Shown in pieces: positions 1 through 56,620 of a DNA stretch of 64,000 bases. Position 1 is the stretch's first letter; every line of letters starts with the position of its first letter. The stretch is from Pseudorasbora parva (lineage: Eukaryota; Chordata; Actinopteri; Cypriniformes; Gobionidae): contig NC_090172.1 in assembly GCF_024679245.1 (NCBI RefSeq), positions 7,177,233-7,241,232 of the forward strand. Direction: 5' to 3'. The notes under the pieces were generated by a model. That model was not told where the DNA came from. It ran no database searches and was given only the letters and a program-made list of their open reading frames with translations. A program made the position numbers and the translations under genes.

Positions 1-4
1 TATA

Positions 5-38
<34 letters not shown>
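1..38. repeat. (TA)n microsatellite at window edge
   Basis: An almost pure TA dinucleotide run opens the window, with one interruption (TACATA). It is probably cut by the window boundary. The window also ends in (TA)n. Confidence 0.8.
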
Positions 39-1290
39 ATAGAACTAGTGAAATGCTGACCTATTTTTTTTAGCCTTTTCAATTATATTGATTTAATTTA
101 ATACAAGGCACACCAAAACTGACTTTAAAAACTTTGGGAGTTATTATAGTTTTGCCCAAACTATAAATTGCCAAAATATTTGACCTGTAATCTGAATATA
201 TGCAGACTCCAAAGTCCAAAGAGTTATTGTGTTAATTGCTGGTCTATATTCACTGACAGGAGTGCAGATTAATGAGGTGTGGATGAGTGAGGCCGATGGC
301 ATCAGGCCCAGAATGCATTTAGGAAATTCTTAGCAAAAGAACGCCATCTCCAGTAATGATGTCACCACAAGGTGGCGCTATAGCATTACATTAGCATTAA
401 AAAAATATATATTAATGCATTATTTGTAGCTGCAATGTGAGTTATGGTTGGACTGTCTGACCCGGTCGAAAAAGGCTTAACCCTTTATTGTCATAAATAA
501 GTATATGGTTTAGTTGGGATTTTCAAACATTTAGTAACCACACAATTAGTCAGAGGAACACTGAGAAAACAAACTCGTTTATGTAAATTTTTTTATTTCA
601 ATTTTCGATTCTAGAACTTGCTGATGTGAATATTGGTTACCGGTATGTTGATTTAAGCTTTCTGTGCATCAGAATGTGTCTCATTATTCGGGCTTATTGA
701 GTATACCACAATAAATGTACTTCTTAAATGTAACAAAACAACAACCCAGCTTTGTGGGGAACTGTTTATTAATGGAAGGCTACAGTTGAGAGATCAGCCT
801 TTTAATCCTGAATTCAATGGATAGGTCTTAAATAGTTTTTCTTACACTGAATGTGTACATTTGTGATTGGCATCATATGGTGCTTTTATATTAAGTCTAC
901 ATGGGTGCAACAGTAAAAAGGTGCATTTCGGAAGTTCCATCTCATTAAGACAGGAATGGAAATTATGTGTTTAAGTGGAATGTCCTATGGAGCGCCCCTC
1001 ACCTCTGCTCTACATCCCACTAACCCGCCCCCTGCAGAGCTCCCATTAAACACAGCTCTGGCCCATAGCGCCTTCAAATACAGATAACTTGAAGTGAGTA
1101 TGGAAAACGGAAAGAAGGAATGCACTTGGCACCCCGTTTGCCCTCCAGGGCCTTTAACATGTATTAACCCAGACCAGGTGCTGATCATCTGTCTGTCCAC
1201 CCGGCAATCCGGACGGGGAACAATAGAGAGACACTTTCCTTTTACTACCTACACTTCCTGTGGAACAAACAGACGAAGTCCAGAAGAAAT
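39..1290. other. Intergenic sequence downstream of adm
   Basis: No gene is recognised in this AT-rich stretch on either strand. The short open frames here have no recognisable domain. It lies beyond the adrenomedullin poly(A) site. Nothing else is supported. Confidence 0.6.
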
Positions 1291-1312
1291 CAGCTTTGAT
1301 TGTATGCAAAAG

Positions 1313-1318
1313 TTTATT
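1313..1318 (-). terminator. adm: Poly(A) signal AATAAA of adm
   Basis: The minus strand reads AATAAA here, followed about 15-25 nt later by a T/GT-rich stretch (TCTGTTTGTTCC on the minus strand). This is the usual layout of a vertebrate polyadenylation site. Cleavage is inferred near 1290-1298. Confidence 0.6.
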
Positions 1319-1780
1319 GAATGACAACATTAATTCGTTTCACAGACACTCACGCACACACACAAATAAAATAGATTCCATTTACAAATATATAATTGCA
1401 TAAAAGTTATCCTATTACAACAGCTTGAGACATCCTTGACATAAATGAATAATATATATATATATAAAATAACGCTACCTTCAATGCCCTTTTTTCTTCT
1501 TTGTACAAAAATAGCTCCATCTCTGTAAGTAGTATAAAGTAATATAAAACTATTAAATAGTGATATCTTTTTCCCCAAATATACATATACTTGCAATAAA
1601 AAAAGAAATAGATTGCACATATCTCTATACAAATAATAACAATAACAGTGTTCAAGTAAGTTAGAATACAATCCTTGTGGACTGGCACAGACAATCCATA
1701 TAATCAAAGGCATTCATCTTGCTTACAGTGTCCAAAAGTGTGATTTCAAAATAGAAATCCCCTTGATTGGCATTTAAAAA

Positions 1781-1813
<33 letters not shown>

Positions 1814-1833
1814 TGTTTGTGTGTGTTTGTGTA
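1781..1833. repeat. Compound (CT)n(GT)n microsatellite in adm 3' UTR
   Basis: About eight CT units run directly into a GT run with TTTG interruptions on the plus strand. In the adm mRNA it would read as CA followed by GA repeats. Confidence 0.85.
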
Positions 1834-2278
1834 TTCCTTTCTAGAATCATGAATCTTTCCCTGTTGAATTGGCTTGAAGTCCAAAGACTTTTCTGGCCAG
1901 ATTCGGGCCATAATCCCACCGACTGGTTCACCAGGAGGGCAGTCCATTTGTCCATTTTGGAGAGGAGGTTCTGCTTTTCCCTGAGGCCAGTCCACTTCAG
2001 TGCAATGAAATCCAAGGCACACTTATTCAGTTGCTCCGTCGGCTTCTCCCCGCTTTTTACTCGGTGCTTGACGAACAGCTGCTGTTGTTTCTGTGCTTTT
2101 CTTTGTGGTTTTCTCCTCTGAGGACAGCCTTCAGGAGACAAGATTGCTCTTCCAGCCCCTGTGCTTGGAGAAGAATGCGCTGGAGCACTCTTGGCAGGAG
2201 TCTGAGGCATTTGTAGAATTTCATAGTTGGCCGGCGAGCCTCTGTCGCCGCGTCCCTGAGCGCTCCCGCTCCGCTCGC

Positions 2279-2588
2279 TCACGTCCGTCTGAGAAGCGCT
2301 TCTAGCTTGTGCAGCCGTGACTGAGAGTTTGAGCTGCTCCACGCCGTCCGCAGCCTGTCGCCCTCCCGTCGCAGTGTCATTACTTTCTCTGGAACGGACC
2401 TTCTCCGCCGGCCGTACCCGTAGGGATTGATCTTGTCGACGGGTGCTTTCCCGATCTTCAGCTTGTTGTTGAGGTCATGGACACGGTGAATCAGAACATG
2501 CACCGTGCAGGTGCCGAGCGAGCAGCCCGCTCTCCTGGACTGGGTATTGGAGTTCTTGGAGCGTTTTGTCCTCACGCTGATGCCAGTG
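2279..2588 (-). CDS. adm: adm coding exon 4 (mature hormone)
   Basis: The acceptor is CTTTTCAG. The exon carries the whole mature peptide, the amidation and cleavage signal, and a basic C-terminal tail ending LEALLRRT before the TGA. It is the family-defining exon. Cys residues 4 apart (CSLGTC) form the ring, and the following amphipathic segment fits receptor-binding ADM helices. Confidence 0.92.
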
Positions 2589-3002
2589 CTGAAAAGACAG
2601 ACAAGGGAAGAGCACGTTAACACATGGCTTACCGCCTTCGTTTAACGTTCCTTGGTTGACAACTCCATCATGGGAAATGCTTTTTGCCATTTTTTCTTAC
2701 CTGGAATGTGGTCTTAAGCTGTCTTTGACATCGTCCGGTCTGACAAACTGGCTGTTGTCTAAAGTCCTCAGTGCAGCAAGGCTCAAATCCCTTTTTGATC
2801 TCTGAAGATCTCTGACACTAAGCACCAAGAAGAGGAACCACGTTCATTAGAAACTTTTCAACCAATGCCCAACACGACTAAAAACCCCAAATCAAATCAG
2901 CACATCAGCTTACCTTTTCAGGTCGTGTTTTGCACCATCCGCACCGGGTGCAACGGCGGCCAGCAGGCAGCAGCAGAAGATCGACTGCAGAATCAGCTGC
3001 AT
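2279..3002 (-). CDS. adm: Adrenomedullin precursor (complete, 3 coding exons)
   Basis: Coding sequence is join(2914-3002, 2701-2817, 2279-2588) on the minus strand, 171 residues. Introns have GT-AG ends and compatible phases. Residues 1-23 form a hydrophobic signal peptide (starts MQLILQSIFCCCLLAAVAPG). The mature hormone follows a TKR/SKR-type dibasic region. It has a six-residue ring CSLGTC, then TVHVLIHRVHDLNNKLKIG, and ends NPYGYGRRRR, where Gly is the amide donor and the Arg run the processing site. These are the hallmarks of the calcitonin/CGRP/adrenomedullin family; ring spacing and the KINPYGY-G-RRRR end fit fish ADM1. ADM is a secreted vasodilator peptide acting through CLR-RAMP receptors. 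Human ADM is 185 aa, so the length fits. The neighbour sbf2, head to head, supports orthology to the ADM locus. The exact paralogue (adm/adma versus another fish copy) is inferred. Confidence 0.93.
2701..2817 (-). CDS. adm: adm coding exon 3 (propeptide)
   Basis: 117 bp, with acceptor ...GCTTAG and donor GTAAGA. It encodes VRDLQRSKRDLSLAALRTLD and on to LRPHS, a linker with an SKR dibasic site. In mammals this region carries PAMP, which is amidated from a GKR signal. Here the dibasic site is not preceded by Gly, so an amidated PAMP is not evident. Confidence 0.87.
2914..3002 (-). CDS. adm: adm coding exon 2 (signal peptide)
   Basis: The ATG at 3002-3000 opens 29 codons plus two bases. The exon ends with a GTAAGC donor just below 2914. 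The acceptor is most likely TTTCAG, giving an exon start near 3007, so only about 5 nt of 5' UTR lie in this exon. It encodes the signal peptide and the start of the propeptide (ending KHDLK, with Arg/Ser split over the intron). Confidence 0.88.
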
Positions 3003-3454
3003 CGTGACTGAAATCTTGAAGGAAAAAGCATCTGTTAGATATCCGCTTTGAAAGAAAGCAACTGAAACCTCCAATCACCTGCATGCAACTCCCCTAATCT
3101 GTGCCAACCATGCTTTGCTCACGCTTGCACAAGAGTCCAAAATCCAAGCTATTTACACTCATCGTACATTTATTTACAATGTCAAGCTGAGGTCGCACTT
3201 TCTACGAATAAGTAAACTTGCCATTATGCACAAGGTCCCTGATGAGCTGCAAAAGGGACAATTATGTATAAAACCAAAACCAAATGTCTCTAAATCCATC
3301 AGCATCCAATAGAAAACCTCACTCAAATTTATGTAAAGATTGTTTTACCTAACAGATATATGCTTCCCTGGCCTATAGATGCAAAACTGTGTCTGAGTTT
3401 CTTACATAACAGTACAGATGGCACTGAGCAACTAACAGAAACACATATGCATAC

Positions 3455-3555
3455 CTGTGTTGAAGTACTCTTGGGCTGGCTTCAGAAGTCTGTGTAGAAA
3501 GTAATCCAGAGGCGTTTCACTCGCTGGTGCAGCGCTGATACTCTGCTAATAGTCT
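3455..3555 (-). other. adm: adm non-coding exon 1 (inferred)
   Basis: Inferred from a TATA box about 30 bp upstream of 3555 and a good donor (CACAG followed by GTATGC on the minus strand) at 3455/3454. It lies before the ATG-bearing exon. A non-coding first exon is also found in other ADM genes. The exact 5' end is a guess. Confidence 0.6.
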
Positions 3556-3581
3556 GACTCTCCTCAGCAGGCGTTAGTGCA

Positions 3582-3587
3582 TTTATA
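3582..3587 (-). promoter_or_regulatory. adm: TATA box of adm
   Basis: The minus strand reads CCAGTATAAATGC. TATAAA lies about 130 bp upstream of the exon-1 donor. ADM promoters in other vertebrates are TATA-containing, which agrees. A lone hypoxia-response-like ACGTG core lies at 4102-4106, about 550 bp upstream, and is weak evidence only. Confidence 0.65.
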
Positions 3588-4715
3588 CTGGAGGAGATGG
3601 GAGGGGCCCGTCTGACACGCTCTCTCTCATCCCAGCACTTCCTCTCTGTAGTTCAGGGTAATCACCTCAATATACGGCATGAAAGAATTGAAAACGAAAC
3701 TGGGGATATCGAAGAGTTATTGCTGAATGTTTTTTTAATCAATGTTTCTGGGAATGATGGCAACCGCCAATCTGGGGAATTCTGAAAATAAATACCATTA
3801 ACATTGCTAATGAATTTTATATCTGGGTGTTGGTTGGGGGTGCAACTATGATGTATGGTGGGTCCCTAAAAAAGACACCAAATGTGAAATCAGCCTTTAA
3901 TATTCGGCATAAAATGGAATTCAGTGATTTAATTAATGGATCCTTTTTTATCTTTTGTTAAAGAAAAATATAATGCTCATGACAGTGTCAGAAAGGACCA
4001 TTAAGCTGATATTTATAGTCAAATAGAAATAAACAGTTGAAACATGGAAGTACCTTTGAATAGGGATTTTCTATGCAAGAGGTAAAACTGTCTATTCCTG
4101 GACGTGTAAACACAGATAACAGTACATTTTGGGGAGAATGCCTGCTGGCCTTCACCTAGTTATGATGTATTTTTATATACTTTAGACTAGATCAAATTAC
4201 ATCAAAATCAAAACTAAATGTATCAAGTCCAATTGTTTCTGAAATTGATTTATTTCACATAAATGTCATTGGTTCATATTAATTACTGTGCAATCCTGAT
4301 TTATCCTTATATGGGAATTCAAAGATTGCACAATATCCACACACTGACACCATCCAGTTGTTTGCCTCTCAGCCCATATATGGTGAATATTGTTTGTTAC
4401 GCCAACATGTCATAGTCGTCACAAGAATTGCTGATATTTGATCATGTATGATGAGAAGTTAGATCTACCTGTGTGTAACATGTTCAGGTATGTAAATGCT
4501 ACAGTTACAATGAGTCATTGAACACCTGATGTCATTGAGCAATTTCATACTTGTTGTTGTTTTGGGGTGATCATGGGATGATGAGTAGAGATTATTATAA
4601 TTTTTTCTCTTTTCTTTTGAAAACTGTAAAATTCTTTGAGTAATGTGTCATGTAATTTCTAAGAAAAATGTACCATGTACCATGCTTGGAAGCACATTTT
4701 GGTAAGTACTAGGGA

Positions 4716-5115
4716 CGCACGATTGTCAGCCACCATATAGGTATCGGCTGATATATGTTCATTTTTAATGATATTGTTATTGCCCCAATAAGAAAATGTG
4801 GCCAATATATTAAAACAATCAAAAATGTATTATTTACTTCCACTGAGACACTTCAAAAAAGGAAAATACAGTTAAGTGCAACATATCTGTTATATAGGCT
4901 GCATAAAATAATATGGAGAAAATTATAATTGTGTGCTTGGGTTGGGACATGGCTTTTAACAGTGAGACTTTAGCTTTTGTAATCAGGCTCTGAAAAACGC
5001 TCTAAAAATTTGGATTTAGATTTAGCCAATATATCGGTTATCTGCTTTCAAATACAAAGAATCAGTGGTTATTGATATTGGCCAAAAATGTTTATATCGG
5101 TGGATATGTGAATAT
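4716..5115. mobile_element. Degenerate hAT-like MITE remnant
   Basis: The left end reads TAGGGACGCACGAT after AAGTAC. Internal motifs such as TATCGGCTGATATA and ATATCGGTTATC recur in inverted orientation near the right side. This resembles hAT MITEs whose ends read TAGGGATGCACCGAT. The right terminus is unclear and no clean target duplication is seen. Confidence 0.35.
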
Positions 5116-5650
5116 GGTAATCATTCAAGTACCATTGAAAACTGCTTCATCCTCAATGGAAATAAAGAATATAAATTAACTACACAAATTGTATGGACAA
5201 TTTCAGTATTCTTTAATATAAATTAAATAATATTATGTAAAACAAATAAATAAACAGTCTATAAATATTGTATTAAGTAATTTGTGAGGGTCTTATAAGT
5301 ACTATAATAATTTCAGACACAGCATATCAAAGTTTTCTGATGGCTTATGAACATTATTTATCCGGTGTAGGGGAGTAAGTTACATAATTGAATTACGAAA
5401 TAAATGTAACTTTCCGTTATATAAATGAGTGATAAAAATGTGTTCCAGTGCTGGAAATTTAAGACATTTAAGAAAAAGGCACAAATATAACAGTTCAAGG
5501 CAAAATATGTTTACCAACTATTAAAATGCTATCTACATCGAAGGTTTCAATGTCGAACCTGAGAAGCATCTCCTATAATGAATGCTATAAGCACCGACTA
5601 TAGTGGACAAATCTCAATTTTTCCCATTTTGACTGGCAAAACAGAGCTAT

Positions 5651-6045
5651 TTAAAGGGCTAGTTCACCCAAAAATGAGAATTCTCTCATTATTAATTACT
5701 TACCCTTATGTTGTTCGACACCCGTAAGACCTCCGTTCATCTTAGGAACACAAATGATGACATTTTTGTTGAAATCCGATGGCTCAGAAGGCCACAGTCA
5801 TTTTCTCTCTCTCTCTAGATCCATAAAAGGCACTAAAGACGTCGTTACAAAGTCCATCTCACTAAAGTGATTCTACAATAATTTTATGAAGTGAAAAAAA
5901 AACTAAATAACAACTTATATAGTAATGGGCTGATTTCAAAACAAAGCTTCGAACCGTTATGAATCAGTGAATCGATTCAGGAGTCGGATCGCCAGTGTCA
6001 CGTGATTTCAGCAGTTTGACACGCAAGCTGAACCATGAATCAGTT
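5651..6045 (+). repeat. Cyprinid-type interspersed repeat, copy 1
   Basis: It starts TTAAAGGGCTAGTTCACCCA and shares several blocks in the same order with 16773-17262. Examples are CACCCGTAAGACCTCCGTTC and CACGTGATTTCAGCAGTTTG. The two copies are therefore the same family; the family name is not certain. Confidence 0.7.
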
Positions 6046-6082
6046 ATTATATAGAGAAAACAAAATTCTATACCATTATGCA

Positions 6083-6122
6083 GTAAAAACATGTTTTTCT
6101 TCTTACTGATATAAAAAACCTG

Positions 6123-6187
<65 letters not shown>

Positions 6188-6230
6188 AACAATTTTTATA
6201 TCAGTGAGAAAAAAAACATCATGTTTTTAC
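6083..6230. repeat. (TA)n microsatellite inside an inverted repeat
   Basis: About 30 TA units (6123-6183) are flanked by arms of about 35 bp: 6083-6117 (starts GTAAAAACATG, ends GATATAAAAA) and 6193-6230 (its near-perfect reverse complement). The whole is a potential cruciform. Confidence 0.8.
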
Positions 6231-7119
6231 TACATAATAACTAAATAAATAAATATAACTATCCATGCAACTATCTAAAAAGTAATCATATGTAATCAGT
6301 AACAAGTATAAAATAGTTAGACTATTACATTTTAAACTTGTAATCTGTAAGCTATTGCATTTCCAAAGTAACCTTCCAACACTGTTTATACTATTATAAC
6401 CTAACGTGAGCCATGTCATAGTTGGTCTGGCTCTGGATATTTGTATGTGGTTATGTGAGTAACTGTGTTGTCATTAGCTGGTCCAGAAGGATCTAGATTA
6501 GGAATAATGTGATTGGTGGGTCTAAAATTGACGTGGTAGCTAGTTAGAGCTGGTAAACCACAACCCGCTACCAAAACCAGCTTAACCAGATATGACATTT
6601 CAATAAGGCTAAAGTAAACTAAAATAATATGCACTTTTTCAAACTTACAATCACTGTCCAAGTTTTACCTGAGAAAAACAAACAAACAATGTGGCGAATT
6701 GTGTTCAAAGGTAAATTATCATCACATTAGGCTACATGAAATGTAATATAATATTATTTTGAAACAATTTATAGTTGTGGCATCATAAAAATTATATTAT
6801 GCTACATTAAATGTTATTTTTAATATTATTTTGACACATTCATGTTGTGACATCATAAAAATATAGTAGCCTAGGCTACATGAAATGTTTTTTATTTTTT
6901 TTTGTAATGAAACATTTACAGGGTTGTGGCATCATAAAAACAACATCTAATTCTAAGGCAAGGCATTATGCTTATCAATGCTCCGTCGCAAATTATGGAC
7001 GTTTGCATGGTAAGGGAAGTTAAACAAGCAGACATGACTTCATTTAGCAGGACTATAGCATTAGTACTCGACATTATTAACGTCTTTCAATGTATGAGTA
7101 GTAGGCTATATTATTATCG

Positions 7120-7277
7120 TTAGAGTAAGTGAATGCACGCGCAGGACCCACGCCCATGCACGGTCCGACAACCAGCCCGCGCAGGCGCACTGACCCTCTC
7201 TGTGTCAAACATGGCTGTGCTTTTGAAGAAAGAAAAATGCTGAATTGTGTTGCAGAGTTTCGCCAAAAGTGGAAACC
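7120..7277 (+). promoter_or_regulatory. sbf2: CpG-rich promoter / 5' UTR of sbf2
   Basis: There is a local CpG cluster immediately before the sbf2 start, in otherwise AT-rich DNA. It includes an NRF1-like GCGCAGGCGCA at 7189-7199. No TATA box is seen. It is the likely broad, housekeeping-type promoter. The transcription start is not determinable by eye. Confidence 0.55.
7211..7243 (+). promoter_or_regulatory. sbf2: Short upstream ORF in the sbf2 leader
   Basis: An ATG in good context (AAACATGG) opens a 10-codon frame (MAVLLKKEKC, then TGA). It ends 34 nt before the sbf2 ATG and is not in frame with it. If the transcript starts upstream, this could reduce initiation at the main start. The function is inferred. 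Confidence 0.4.
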
Positions 7278-53880
<46,603 letters not shown>

Positions 53881-55338
53881 GTTAGTTTAGCCATATTTTT
53901 ATTATAAGGGATCCTGCTATTGAATTTGTACTGATTTCATTTCTACCTTATTTTATTTATTTATTTTACCTAAAAACAACTGCCAAGATACCATAAAACA
54001 AATATTACAGATATTACTCTGAGCTTGTATAAAAAAGCTTTTTTTAACACTTCCTCGTCATTAATTGGAAGGTAAAAGTAAATTAAATTTTAGGTTATTC
54101 AACTAATCATTCAATTCAGTTAAATAAAATAAAATATATATGTATAGCTATTTTCACAATACATATCGTTTCAAATCAGCTTTAGATAATGCATGTTTCT
54201 ACATTATACATCTACATCTACATTTCTACATTATAATTTAGAACAATCTGTCAACAGGTGACTGTAAAAAAGAAAGAAAAAGCCCATATGTCAAAAACAT
54301 ACAGTTCGAAGACTATATGAATCGTGCAGTTAACTAACATCATGTTTTCATTAAGGCAGAAATAATGAGCTCATTAAAGCATTTATTCCAAACTGTGATC
54401 ATAATGATTACAATTAGGGACAATTAGGGATGATCATTTCGGTTAATTTTCCCGACAGACAACAGCCGTTCGTTATCTGAATATCAACCGTTAACTGATA
54501 AGATATTATACAATTGAATGGGCATTAAATAAAAATACATTGACAAGTGTCTGTGACCCATTAAAAAAAAAAAAACTAAAAAAACAACAACAAAAAATAT
54601 ATATAATTTTTATTATAATTATAAAATATATAATAATGATGTAATAATTTATACATAAATTATAATTACACAATTTTATTTCCATGTGCAAAGAGCAGCA
54701 TACAGAACAGCTCAACAACAGAACCTCGATTCACACATTATCAAGTTCTCAAGCACATGTAGCATTTCTGACAACTGAATCAAATTAATAGGCCTATACT
54801 AAATATTTAAAATATATACAAATTAAGATGACAGAACGAAAACACACAAAACAATTTTATTCATCCAATAAAATAGCAGGCCTACCTCAATCCACACCGT
54901 GTCTAGTTTTTATTTAATGTGTTTGTGAGGTGGGGTTAGTCTGGAACGCTCACCGTTGACAGTTGGACCCATGGCAGAAAAAACCCTCTATATCCCATGA
55001 ATAAAGAGATAACGGCTCATTAGAGTGGCCAACTTTGGGAAGCACCTATCATTTGATTGTCTGTCATAGGTGTCACTTTCGAGTGTCACTTTCCTCCAAA
55101 CAAGCTTCAATTATACTGGTAATAGTAGGGATTTCGTAATTGGGCTCGATATAGCTCTTGAAAACCTTCACCACAGACGACCCTGATGGGCTAAATGTAT
55201 TTTACTACCGTTGAACAGATTCCCTGCGTTACCTCCTCAGATAGTCCTTTCTGTCGAAATGGTCCCACACACTATTACTTTTCGCTCGCTTCATTTTGCT
55301 TGCTCAGTGCAAAATGTTTGTAGGTGTGGTTGCACAGC

Positions 55339-55950
55339 AGAGGTGGCGAACCTGTTCAACATGATGAGCCAAAAAAAACTCATGACTACGAAGAGCCACA
55401 CAACAGATGTTTCTCACAATAACTTTTTACTATTACTATTTATTACTTATTATAATTACATATTACATAACACACAATAGTTTTCATCGATTTGAATGTT
55501 TGTATCAGCATACCTCCTTTTACTTTACTGTGGTGGGACACCTGGCACTCTTTGGTTTTTTTCTACAATCTTTGTTAAGTCGGACTTGTATTCAGTTGTG
55601 GCTAGTTGTTGTAACTCGTTCACATGCGTGTCGGTCAGGACAGAGGAATGCTTTTATTTTGCTTGTTTTAGTGTTGAAAAAAAAATATTCACAGATGTAA
55701 GTTGACCCAAACATTGACAATAGTTTGAGTGCTGCCTGTTTGACACTGGGATATCTCTCAATCGGCACAATCTTCCAAAACTCCACGGTTCCTTCCCTCA
55801 GAACACTTTTAAGTCTGTCATCCTCAGAAAGTTTGATGATTTCAAGCTGAGATGCTGCTTCATCTTCCACTAAAGGGGCTTTTAAACAGTCTGATTCAGC
55901 AGTGAATGCAGAGAGCAGAGAGCCGCACGTGGCTCGCAAAATAAAAAAAC
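55339..55950 (-). mobile_element. hAT element remnant with coding scrap
   Basis: The left side reads CAGAGGTGGCGAACCTG and the right side GAGCCGCACGTGGCTC, both reminiscent of hAT termini. Between them lies a minus-strand fragment of a ZBED-type hAT transposase. The termini are not firmly placed and no target duplication is seen. A further possible hAT end (TAGGGATGATCATTTCGG) lies at 54426. Confidence 0.5.
55592..55939 (-). pseudogene. hAT (ZBED-like) transposase C-terminal remnant
   Basis: 115 codons are open. The segment VLREGTVEFWKIVPIERYPS, then VKQAALKLLSMFGSTYICEY, fits the C-terminal dimerisation region of hAT transposases and their domesticated relatives (GTF2IRD2/ZBED5/SCAND3-type). 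The motif after CEY is eroded (FFFNTKTSKIKAF instead of the FSxMxxxKSKxRxxLTDxH pattern), and the N-terminal zinc finger and catalytic region are missing. It is a decayed fragment, not a gene. Confidence 0.7.
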
Positions 55951-56224
55951 CCTTACACTGTTAACTGATAGTATTAATCGGTCAAATTATTTTGAAAGAA
56001 TTTGTCCTTGCAGGGGTTGGGGTAATCTCTTCACAGATGTTGGGTCGTCTGAAAACTTCATAAGAGTCTAGGATACAAATTCGAGCTGGCGTTATCTCTA
56101 GTTACCTCAGAATGGTCATCCCAAGGTAGAAACACAAAAACAAATGGGAAATAATTAGTGTAGTTGCAGTTCATAACATTTCAAGCAATAAGTACTCATC
56201 TGCTTTTGATTTGATATAACTAGT

Positions 56225-56620
56225 AGAGTGTAAGTTTATGAGATGCATTATGTGAATGCTTGGCTAAAGAGATGTGTCTGTAATCTAGATTTAAATTGGA
56301 AGAGTGAGTCTGATGGAAGAGTGATTCTTAGCCATGAATATTGTCAGGAAGGCTATTCTAAAAACGCTCTCCCTCCTTTAGTGGACTTAGGTATTTTTTG
56401 TTTTGTGACTTTAAAGAGCATGATGGATGGCGATAGAAGATTGGGTAAATAAGGCAGGAACTAAACCATTTAGGACCAATCAGTAGCAATACTTTGTAAC
56501 TGATACAGGCCTTAACAGGTATAGCCAGTGTAGAGTTGATCAAATTGGGGTTATATGATCATATTTTCTAGACCTGGTAAGAACTCTAGATGCTGCATTT
56601 TGGATCAAAATAAAGAAACT
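56225..56620 (-). pseudogene. Non-LTR retrotransposon fragment (RT C-terminal end, antisense)
   Basis: Read on the minus strand, short frames give HPSCSLKSQNKKYLSPLKEG followed, after stops, by FQFKSRLQTHLFSQAF. This order (SLRSQN...G-RxF..., then FKxxLKTHLF) is typical of the end of L2/Rex-like LINE reverse transcriptases in fish. It has several stops and lacks the catalytic part. Confidence 0.55.

Larger units (their letters stand above)
1295..2278 (-). other. adm: adm 3' untranslated region
   Basis: This is the minus-strand sequence between the adrenomedullin stop codon and the inferred poly(A) site, in the same terminal exon. It carries at least two ATTTA pentamers (minus strand, at 1442-1446 and 1554-1558). 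These are consistent with the AU-rich instability elements known in ADM mRNAs, although the match is only a short motif. It also contains a compound (CA)n(GA)n microsatellite. The UTR limits are inferred from the AATAAA signal. Confidence 0.65.
3600..7110. other. adm-sbf2 intergenic region
   Basis: About 3.5 kb of AT-rich sequence separates two divergent genes. It contains a probable hAT remnant (4716-5115), a cyprinid-type interspersed repeat (5651-6045) and a (TA)n tract in an inverted repeat (6083-6230). At 6710-6950 a motif around ACATCATAAAAAT recurs three times at roughly 80-90 bp spacing. No gene is seen. Confidence 0.6.

Noticed and set aside
1746..2342. 198-codon minus-strand frame overlapping the adm terminal exon
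   Set aside because: It lies in another frame from the adrenomedullin coding sequence, runs through the 3' UTR microsatellite and shows no domain; adm explains the locus.
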